From Alitta virens (lineage: Eukaryota > Annelida > Polychaeta > Phyllodocida > Nereididae): 64,000 nucleotides of DNA. The DNA is taken from NCBI GenBank assembly GCA_932294295.1, contig OW028579.1:10166370-10230369 (forward strand). Direction: 5' to 3'. Positions 52,749-63,047 of this stretch are shown here, piece after piece. Position 1 is the stretch's first letter. Each line of letters opens with the position of its first letter. The notes below the pieces were generated by a model. It was not told where the DNA came from, did not search any database, and saw nothing but the letters and a program-made list of their open reading frames with translations. The position numbers and the translations under genes were made by a program.

Positions 52749-53754
52749 GTGAACAACAAACCAAAAAAAGGTGTGAACAACAAACCCAAAAAAGGTGTGA
52801 ACAACAAACCAAAAAAAGGTGTGAACAACAAACCAAAAAAAGGTGTGAACAACAAACCCAAAAAAGGTGTGAACAACAAACCAAAAAATGGTGTGAACAA
52901 CAAACCCAAAAAAGGTGTGAACAACAAACCCAAAAAAGGTGTGAACAACAAACCCAAAAAAGGTGTGAACAACAAAGCAAAAAAAGGTGTGAACAACAAA
53001 CCAAAAAAGGTGTGAACAACAAACCAAACAAGGTGTGAACAACAAACCAAAAAAAGGTGTGAACAACAAACCAAAAAAAGGTGTGAACAACAAACCAAAA
53101 AAAGGTGTGAACAACAAACCAAAAAAAGGTGTGAACAACAAACCAAAAAAGGTGTGAACAACAAACCAAAAAAAGGTGTGAACAACAAACCAAAAAAGGT
53201 GTGAACAACAAACCCAAAAAAGGTGTGAACAACAAACCAAAAAAAGGTGTGAACAACAAACCAAAAAAGGTGTGAACAAAAGGTGTGAACAACAAACCAA
53301 AAAAAGGTGTGAACAACAAACCAAAAAAAGGTGTGAACAACAAACCAAAAAAAGGTGTGAACAACAAACCAAAAAAGGTGTGAACAACAAACCAAAAAAA
53401 GGTGTGAACAACAAACCAAAAAAAGGTGTGAACAAAAGGTGTGAACAACAAACCCAAAAAAGGTGTGAACAACAAACCCAAAAAAGGTGTGAACAACAAA
53501 CCCAAAAAAGGTGTGAACAACAAACCAAAAAAAGGTGTGAACAACAAACCAAAAAAGGTGTGAACAACAAACCAAAAAAAGGTGTGAACAACAAACCCAA
53601 AAAAGGTGTGAACAACAAACCAAAAAAAGGTGTGAACAACAAACCCAAAAAAGGTGTGAACAACAAACCCAAAAAAGGTGTGAACAACAAACCCAAAAAA
53701 GGTGTGAACAACAAACCAAAAAAAGGTGTGAACAACAAACCAAAAAAGGTGTGA
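52749..53754 (+). repeat. S block, copy 3 (1,006 bp)
   Basis: 1,226 bp downstream of copy 2 at the left markers (51523 to 52749, 52046 to 53272). AAAGC lies at 52977. The stretch after it contains GGTGCC near 53,917. Confidence 0.8.
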
Positions 53755-54964
53755 ACAACAAACCAAAAAAGGTGTGAACAACAAACCCAAAAAAGGTGTG
53801 AACAACAAACCAAAAAAAGGTGTGAACAACAAACCAAAAAAAGGTGTGAACAACAAACCAAAAAAGGTGTGAACAACAAACCAAAAAAAGGTGTGAACAA
53901 CAAACCAAAAAAAGGTGCCAACAACAAACCAAAAAAAGGTGTGAACAACAAACCAAAAAAGGTGTGAACAACAATCCAAAAAAAGGTGTGAACAACAAAC
54001 CCAAAAAAGGTGTGAACAACAAACCAAAAAAAGGTGTGAACAACAAACCCAAAAAAGGTGTGAACAACAAACCCAAAAAAGGTGTGAACAACAAACCCAA
54101 AAAAGGTGTGAACAACAAACCAAAAAAAGGTGTGAACAACAAACCAAAAAAAGGTGTGAACAACAAACCAAAAAAGGTGTGAACAACAAACCAAAAAAAG
54201 GTGTGAACAACAAACTAAAAAAAGGTGTGAACAAAAGGTGTGAACAACAAACCCAAAAAAGGTGTGAACAACAAACCCAAAAAAGGTGTGAACAACAAAC
54301 CCAAAAAAGGTGTGAACAACAAACCAAAAAAAGGTGTGAACAACAAACCAAAAAAGGTGTGAACAACAAACCAAAAAAAGGTGTGAACAACAAACCCAAA
54401 AAAGGTGTGAACAACAAACCAAAAAAAGGTGTGAACAACAAACCCAAAAAAGGTGTGAACAACAAACCCAAAAAAGGTGTGAACAACAAACCCAAAAAAG
54501 GTGTGAACAACAAACCAAAAAAAGGTGTGAACAACAAACCAAAAAAGGTGTGAACAACAAACCAAAAAAGGTGTGAACAACAAACCCAAAAAAGGTGTGA
54601 ACAACAAACCAAAAAAAGGTGTGAACAACAAACCAAAAAAAGGTGTGAACAACAAACCAAAAAAGGTGTGAACAACAAACCAAAAAAAGGTGTGAACAAC
54701 AAACCAAAAAAAGGTGCCAACAACAAACCAAAAAAAGGTGTGAACAACAAACCAAAAAAAGGTGTGAACAACAAACCAAAAAAAGGTGTGAACAACAAAC
54801 CAAAAAAGGTGTGAACAACAAACCAAAAAAGGTGTGAACAACAAACCCAAAAAAGGTGTGAACAACAAACCAAAAAAAGGTGTGAACAACAAACCAAAAA
54901 AGGTGTGAACAAAAGGTGTGAACAACAAACCCAAAAAAGGTGTGAACAACAAACCAAAAAAGGT

Positions 54965-55970
54965 GTGAACAACAAACCAAAAAAAGGTGTGAACAACAAA
55001 CCCAAAAAAGGTGTGAACAACAAACCAAAAAAAGGTGTGAACAACAAACCAAAAAAAGGTGTGAACAACAAACCCAAAAAAGGTGTGAACAACAAACCAA
55101 AAAATGGTGTGAACAACAAACCCAAAAAAGGTGTGAACAACAAACCCAAAAAAGGTGTGAACAACAAACCCAAAAAAGGTGTGAACAACAAAGCAAAAAA
55201 AGGTGTGAACAACAAACCAAAAAAGGTGTGAACAACAAACCAAACAAGGTGTGAACAACAAACCAAAAAAAGGTGTGAACAACAAACCAAAAAAAGGTGT
55301 GAACAACAAACCAAAAAAAGGTGTGAACAACAAACCAAAAAAAGGTGTGAACAACAAACCAAAAAAGGTGTGAACAACAAACCAAAAAAAGGTGTGAACA
55401 ACAAACCAAAAAAGGTGTGAACAACAAACCCAAAAAAGGTGTGAACAACAAACCAAAAAAAGGTGTGAACAACAAACCAAAAAAGGTGTGAACAAAAGGT
55501 GTGAACAACAAACCAAAAAAAGGTGTGAACAACAAACCAAAAAAAGGTGTGAACAACAAACCAAAAAAAGGTGTGAACAACAAACCAAAAAAGGTGTGAA
55601 CAACAAACCAAAAAAAGGTGTGAACAACAAACCAAAAAAAGGTGTGAACAAAAGGTGTGAACAACAAACCCAAAAAAGGTGTGAACAACAAACCCAAAAA
55701 AGGTGTGAACAACAAACCCAAAAAAGGTGTGAACAACAAACCAAAAAAAGGTGTGAACAACAAACCAAAAAAGGTGTGAACAACAAACCAAAAAAAGGTG
55801 TGAACAACAAACCCAAAAAAGGTGTGAACAACAAACCAAAAAAAGGTGTGAACAACAAACCCAAAAAAGGTGTGAACAACAAACCCAAAAAAGGTGTGAA
55901 CAACAAACCCAAAAAAGGTGTGAACAACAAACCAAAAAAAGGTGTGAACAACAAACCAAAAAAGGTGTGA
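54965..55970 (+). repeat. S block, copy 4 (1,006 bp)
   Basis: Offset of 2,216 bp from copy 3 (53272 to 55488; AAAGC 52977 to 55193). GGTGCC precedes it near 54,717 and follows it near 56,133. Confidence 0.8.
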
Positions 55971-56804
55971 ACAACAAACCAAAAAAGGTGTGAACAACAA
56001 ACCCAAAAAAGGTGTGAACAACAAACCAAAAAAAGGTGTGAACAACAAACCAAAAAAAGGTGTGAACAACAAACCAAAAAAGGTGTGAACAACAAACCAA
56101 AAAAAGGTGTGAACAACAAACCAAAAAAAGGTGCCAACAACAAACCAAAAAAAGGTGTGAACAACAAACCAAAAAAAGGTGTGAACAACAAACCAAAAAA
56201 AGGTGTGAACAACAAACCAAAAAAGGTGTGAACAACAAACCAAAAAAGGTGTGAACAACAAACCCAAAAAAGGTGTGAACAACAAACCAAAAAAAGGTGT
56301 GAACAACAAACCAAAAAAGGTGTGAACAAAAGGTGTGAACAACAAACCCAAAAAAGGTGTGAACAACAAACCCAAAAAAGGTGTGAACAACAAACCCAAA
56401 AAAGGTGTGAACAACAAACCCAAAAAAGGTGTGAACAACAAACCAAAAAAAGGTGTGAACAACAAACCAAAAAAGGTGTGAACAAAAGGTGTGAACAACA
56501 AACCCAAAAAAGGTGTGAACAACAAACCCAAAAAAGGTGTGAACAACAAACCCAAAAAAGGTGTGAACAACAAACCCAAAAAAGGTGTGAACAACAAACC
56601 CAAAAAAGGTGTGAACAACAAACCAAAAAAGGTGTGAACAACAAACCAAAAAAAGGTGTGAACAACAAACCAAAAAAAGGTGCGAACAACAAACCAAAAA
56701 AAGGTGCGAACAACAAACCAAAAAAAGGTGTGAACAACAAACCAAAAAAAGGTGTGAACAACAAACCAAAAAAAGGTGTGAACAACAAACCAAAAAAGGT
56801 GTGA

Positions 56805-57830
56805 ACAACAAACCCAAAAAAGGTGTGAACAACAAACCAAAAAATGGTGTGAACAACAAACCCAAAAAAGGTGTGAACAACAAACCCAAAAAAGGTGTGA
56901 ACAACAAACCCAAAAAAGGTGTGAACAACAAAGCAAAAAAAGGTGTGAACAACAAACCAAAAAAGGTGTGAACAACAAACCAAACAAGGTGTGAACAACA
57001 AACCAAAAAAAGGTGTGAACAACAAACCAAAAAAAGGTGTGAACAACAAACCAAAAAAAGGTGTGAACAACAAACCAAAAAAAGGTGTGAACAACAAACC
57101 AAAAAAGGTGTGAACAACAAACCAAAAAAAGGTGTGAACAACAAACCAAAAAAGGTGTGAACAACAAACCCAAAAAAGGTGTGAACAACAAACCAAAAAA
57201 AGGTGTGAACAACAAACCAAAAAAGGTGTGAACAAAAGGTGTGAACAACAAACCAAAAAAAGGTGTGAACAACAAACCAAAAAAAGGTGTGAACAACAAA
57301 CCAAAAAAAGGTGTGAACAACAAACCAAAAAAGGTGTGAACAACAAACCAAAAAAAGGTGTGAACAACAAACCAAAAAAAGGTGTGAACAAAAGGTGTGA
57401 ACAACAAAACCAAAAAAGGTGTGAACAACAAACCCAAAAAAGGTGTGAACAACAAACCCAAAAAAGGTGTGAACAACAAACCAAAAAAAGGTGTGAACAA
57501 CAAACCAAAAAAGGTGTGAACAACAAACCAAAAAAAGGTGTGAACAACAAACCCAAAAAAGGTGTGAACAACAAACCAAAAAAAGGTGTGAACAACAAAC
57601 CCAAAAAAGGTGTGAACAACAAACCCAAAAAAGGTGTGAACAACAAACCCAAAAAAGGTGTGAACAACAAACCAAAAAAAGGTGTGAACAACAAACCCAA
57701 AAAAGGTGTGAACAACAAACCCAAAAAAGGTGTGAACAACAAACCCAAAAAAGGTGTGAACAACAAACCCAAAAAAGGTGTGAACAACAAACCCAAAAAA
57801 GGTGTGAACAACAAACCAAAAAAGGTGTGA
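56805..57830 (+). repeat. S block, copy 5 (altered ends)
   Basis: Offset of 1,740 bp from copy 4 (AAAGC 55193 to 56933; short unit 55488 to 57228). The left end is replaced by other units, including a GTGCGAAC doublet near 56,693 and 56,705. The right end is extended by five ACCC units. One AAAACC variant lies near 57,408. Confidence 0.75.
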
Positions 57831-58016
57831 ACAACAAACCAAAAAAAGGTGTGAACAACAAACCAAAAAAAGGTGCGAACAACAAACCAAAAAAAGGTGC
57901 GAACAACAAACCAAAAAAAGGTGTGAACAACAAACCAAAAAAAGGTGTGAACAACAAACCAAAAAAGGTGTGAACAACAAACCAAAAAAAGGTGTGAACA
58001 ACAAACCAAAAAAGGT

Positions 58017-60893
58017 GTGAACAACAAACCAAAAAAAGGTGTGAACAACAAACCAAAAAAAGGTGTGAACAACAAACCCAAAAAAGGTGTGAACAACAAA
58101 CCCAAAAAAGGTGTGAACAACAAACCCAAAAAAGGTGTGAACAACAAACCAAAAAAAGGTGTGAACAACAAACCAAAAAAAGGTGTGAACAACAAACCAA
58201 AAAAAGGTGTAAACAACAAACCAAAAAAAGGTGTGAACAACAAACCAAAAAAAGGTGTGAACAACAAACCCAAAAAAGGTGTGAACAACAAACCAAAAAA
58301 AGGTGTGAACAACAAACCAAAAAAAGGTGTGAACAACAAACCAAAAAAAGGTGTGAACAACAAACCAAAAAAGGTGTGAACAACAAACCCAAAAAAGGTG
58401 TGAACAACAAACCAAAAAAAGGTGTGAACAACAAACCAAAAAAGGTGTGAACAAAAGGTGTGAACAACAAACCCAAAAAAGGTGTGAACAACAAACCCAA
58501 AAAAGGTGTGAACAACAAACCCAAAAAAGTGTGAACAACAAACCAAAAAAAGGTGTGAACAACAAACCAAAAAAAGGTGTAAACAACAAACCAAAAAAAG
58601 GTGTGAACAACAAACCAAAAAAAGGTGTAAACAACAAACCAAAAAAAGGTGTGAACAACAAACCCAAAAAAGGTGTGAACAACAAACCCAAAAAAGGTGT
58701 GAACAACAAACCCAAAAAAGGTGTGAACAACAAAGCAAAAAAAGGTGTGAACAACAAACCAAAAAAGGTGTGAACAACAAACCAAACAAGGTGTGAACAA
58801 CAAACCAAAAAAAGGTGTGAACAACAAACCAAAAAAAGGTGTGAACAACAAACCAAAAAAAGGTGTGAACAACAAACCAAAAAAAGGTGTGAACAACAAA
58901 CCAAAAAAGGTGTGAACAACAAACCAAAAAAAGGTGTGAACAACAAACCAAAAAAAGGTGTGAACAAAAGGTGTGAACAACAAACCCAAAAAAGGTGTGA
59001 ACAACAAACCCAAAAAAGGTGTGAACAACAAACCAAAAAAGGTGTGAACAACAAACCAAAAAAGGTGTGAACAACAAACCAAAAAAAGGTGTGAACAACA
59101 AACCGAAAAAAGGTGTGAACAACAAACCAAAAAAAGGTGTTAACAACAAACCCAAAAAAGGTGTGAACAACAAACCAAAAAAGGTGTGAACAACAAACCA
59201 AAAAAAGGTGTGAACAACAAACCCAAAAAAGGTGTGAACAACAAACCAAAAAAAGGTGTGAACAACAAACCAAAAAAAGGTGTGAACAACAAACCCAAAA
59301 AAGGTGTGAACAACAAACCAAAAAATGGTGTGAACAACAAACCCAAAAAAGGTGTGAACAACAAACCCAAAAAAGGTGTGAACAACAAACCCAAAAAAGG
59401 TGTGAACAACAAAGCAAAAAAAGGTGTGAACAACAAACCAAAAAAGGTGTGAACAACAAACCAAACAAGGTGTGAACAACAAACCAAAAAAAGGTGTGAA
59501 CAACAAACCAAAAAAAGGTGTGAACAACAAACCAAAAAAAGGTGTGAACAACAAACCAAAAAAAGGTGTGAACAACAAACCAAAAAAGGTGTGAACAACA
59601 AACCAAAAAAAGGTGTGAACAACAAACCAAAAAAGGTGTGAACAACAAACCCAAAAAAGGTGTGAACAACAAACCAAAAAAAGGTGTGAACAACAAACCA
59701 AAAAAGGTGTGAACAAAAGGTGTGAACAACAAACCAAAAAAAGGTGTGAACAACAAACCAAAAAAAGGTGTGAACAACAAACCAAAAAAAGGTGTGAACA
59801 ACAAACCAAAAAAGGTGTGAACAACAAACCCAAAAAAGGTGTGAACAACAAACCAAAAAAAGGTGTGAACAACAAACCAAAAAAGGTGTGAACAAAAGGT
59901 GTGAACAACAAACCCAAAAAAGGTGTGAACAACAAACCCAAAAAAGGTGTGAACAACAAACCCAAAAAAGTGTGAACAACAAACCAAAAAAAGGTGTGAA
60001 CAACAAACCAAAAAAAGGTGTAAACAACAAACCAAAAAAAGGTGTGAACAACAAACCAAAAAAAGGTGTAAACAACAAACCAAAAAAAGGTGTGAACAAC
60101 AAACCCAAAAAAGGTGTGAACAACAAACCCAAAAACGGTGTGAACAACAAACCCAAAAAAGGTGTGAACAACAAAGCAAAAAAAGGTGTGAACAACAAAC
60201 CAAAAAAGGTGTGAACAACAAACCAAACAAGGTGTGAACAACAAACCAAAAAAAGGTGTGAACAACAAACCAAAAAAAGGTGTGAACAACAAACCAAAAA
60301 AAGGTGTGAACAACAAACCAAAAAAAGGTGTGAACAACAAACCAAAAAAGGTGTGAACAACAAACCAAAAAAAGGTGTGAACAACAAACCAAAAAAAGGT
60401 GTGAACAAAAGGTGTGAACAACAAACCCAAAAAAGGTGTGAACAACAAACCCAAAAAAGGTGTGAACAACAAACCAAAAAAGGTGTGAACAACAAACCAA
60501 AAAAGGTGTGAACAACAAACCAAAAAAAGGTGTGAACAACAAACCGAAAAAAGGTGTGAACAACAAACCAAAAAAAGGTGTTAACAACAAACCCAAAAAA
60601 GGTGTGAACAACAAACCAAAAAAGGTGTGAACAACAAACCAAAAAAAGGTGTGAACAACAAACCCAAAAAAGGTGTGAACAACAAACCAAAAAAAGGTGT
60701 GAACAACAAACCAAAAAAAGGTGTGAACAACAAACCCAAAAAAGGTGTGAACAACAAACCAAAAAATGGTGTGAACAACAAACCCAAAAAAGGTGTGAAC
60801 AACAAACCCAAAAAAGGTGTGAACAACAAACCCAAAAAAGGTGTGAACAACAAAGCAAAAAAAGGTGTGAACAACAAACCAAAAAAGGTGTGA
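58017..60893 (+). repeat. Tandem duplication of 1,441 bp
   Basis: Pairs separated by exactly 1,441 bp: short units at 58447 and 59888; a unit that lost one G of GGTGTG near 58,529 and 59,970; AAAGC at 58735 and 60176; short units near 58,962 and 60,403; GGTGTT at 59139 and 60580; AAAGC at 59414 and 60855. The second unit has a private ACGG change near 60,136. Outer edges are approximate. Confidence 0.8.
59186..59890 (+). repeat. S block, copy 6 (right end truncated)
   Basis: AATGGTG near 59,326, AAAGC at 59414 and a short unit at 59709 (523 bp). It then breaks at about 59,888 into the block that carries the single-G core variant. Confidence 0.77.
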
Positions 60894-61632
60894 ACAACAA
60901 ACCAAACAAGGTGTGAACAACAAACCAAAAAAAGGTGTGAACAACAAACCAAAAAAAGGTGTGAACAACAAACCAAAAAAAGGTGTGAACAACAAACCAA
61001 AAAAAGGTGTGAACAACAAACCAAAAAAGGTGTGAACAACAAACCAAAAAAAGGTGTGAACAACAAACCAAAAAAGGTGTGAACAACAAACCCAAAAAAG
61101 GTGTGAACAACAAACCAAAAAAAGGTGTGAACAACAAACCAAAAAAGGTGTGAACAAAAGGTGTGAACAACAAACCAAAAAAAGGTGTGAACAACAAACC
61201 AAAAAAAGGTGTGAACAACAAACCAAAAAAAGGTGTGAACAACAAACCAAAAAAGGTGTGAACAACAAACCAAAAAAAGGTGTGAACAACAAACCAAAAA
61301 AAGGTGTGAACAAAAGGTGTGAACAACAAACCCAAAAAAGGTGTGAACAACAAACCCAAAAAAGGTGTGAACAACAAACCCAAAAAAGGTGTGAACAACA
61401 AACCAAAAAAAGGTGTGAACAACAAACCAAAAAAGGTGTGAACAACAAACCAAAAAAAGGTGTGAACAACAAACCCAAAAAAGGTGTGAACAACAAACCA
61501 AAAAAAGGTGTGAACAACAAACCCAAAAAAGGTGTGAACAACAAACCCAAAAAAGGTGTGAACAACAAACCCAAAAAAGGTGTGAACAACAAACCAAAAA
61601 AAGGTGTGAACAACAAACCAAAAAAGGTGTGA
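60627..61632 (+). repeat. S block, copy 7 (1,006 bp)
   Basis: 1,441 bp downstream of the copy at 59186 at its left markers (AAAGC 59414 to 60855). Its right part is complete and matches copies 3 and 4. Confidence 0.8.
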
Positions 61633-61743
61633 ACAACAAACCAAAAAAGGTGTGAACAACAAACCCAAAAAAGGTGTGAACAACAAACCAAAAAAAGGTG
61701 TGAACAACAAACCAAAAAAAGGTGTGAACAACAAACCAAAAAA

Positions 61744-63047
61744 GGTGTGAACAACAAACCAAAAAAAGGTGTGAACAACAAACCAAAAAAAGGTGCCAAC
61801 AACAAACCAAAAAAAGGTGTGAACAACAAACCAAAAAAAGGTGTGAACAACAAACCAAAAAAAGGTGTGAACAACAAACCAAAAAAGGTGTGAACAACAA
61901 ACCAAAAAAGGTGTGAACAACAAACCAAAAAAAGGTGTGAACAACAAACCAAAAAAAGGTGTGAACAACAATCCAAAAAAGGTGTGAACAACAAACCAAA
62001 CAAGGTGTGAACAACAAACCAAAAAAAGGTGTGAACAACAAACCCAAAAAAGGTGTGAACAACAAACCGAAAAAAGGTGTGAACAACAAACCAAAAAAGG
62101 TGTGAACAAAAGGTGTGAACAACAAACCAAAAAAAGGTGTGAACAACAAACCAAAAAAAGGTGTGAACAACAAACCAAAAAAAGGTGTGAACAACAAACC
62201 AAAAAAAGGTGTGAACAACAAACCAAAAAAGGTGTGAACAACAAACCAAAAAAAGGTGTGAACAACAATCCAAAAAAGGTGTGAACAACAAACCAAACAA
62301 GGTGTGAACAACAAACCAAAAAAAGGTGTGAACAACAAACCCAAAAAAGGTGTGAACAACAAACCGAAAAAAGGTGTGAACAACAAACCAAAAAAGGTGT
62401 GAACAACAAACCAAAAAAAGGTGTGAACAACAAACCAAAAAAAGGTGCCAACAACAAACCAAAAAAAGGTGTGAACAACAAACCAAAAAAAGGTGTGAAC
62501 AACAAACCAAAAAAAGGTGTGAACAACAAACCAAAAAAGGTGTGAACAACAAACCAAAAAAGGTGTGAACAACAAACCAAAAAAAGGTGTGAACAACAAA
62601 CCAAAAAAAGGTGTGAACAACAATCCAAAAAAGGTGTGAACAACAAACCAAACAAGGTGTGAACAACAAACCAAAAAAAGGTGTGAACAACAAACCCAAA
62701 AAAGGTGTGAACAACAAACCGAAAAAAGGTGTGAACAACAAACCAAAAAAGGTGTGAACAAAAGGTGTGAACAACAAACCAAAAAAAGGTGTGAACAACA
62801 AACCAAAAAAAGGTGTGAACAACAAACCAAAAAAAGGTGTGAACAACAAACCAAAAAAAGGTGTGAACAACAAACCAAAAAAGGTGTGAACAACAAACCA
62901 AAAAAAGGTGTGAACAACAATCCAAAAAAGGTGTGAACAACAAACCAAACAAGGTGTGAACAACAAACCAAAAAAAGGTGTGAACAACAAACCCAAAAAA
63001 GGTGTGAACAACAAACCGAAAAAAGGTGTGAACAACAAACCAAAAAA
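61744..63047 (+). repeat. Tandem duplication of 652 bp
   Basis: Units 61744-62395 and 62396-63047. Pairs 652 bp apart: GGTGCC near 61,796 and 62,448; a CAATCC unit near 61,971 and 62,623; a short unit at 62102 and 62754; a second CAATCC unit near 62,268 and 62,920. Each CAATCC unit is followed at once by an ACCAAACAA unit. A further CAATCC pair element lies near 63,491 outside the duplication. Confidence 0.82.
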
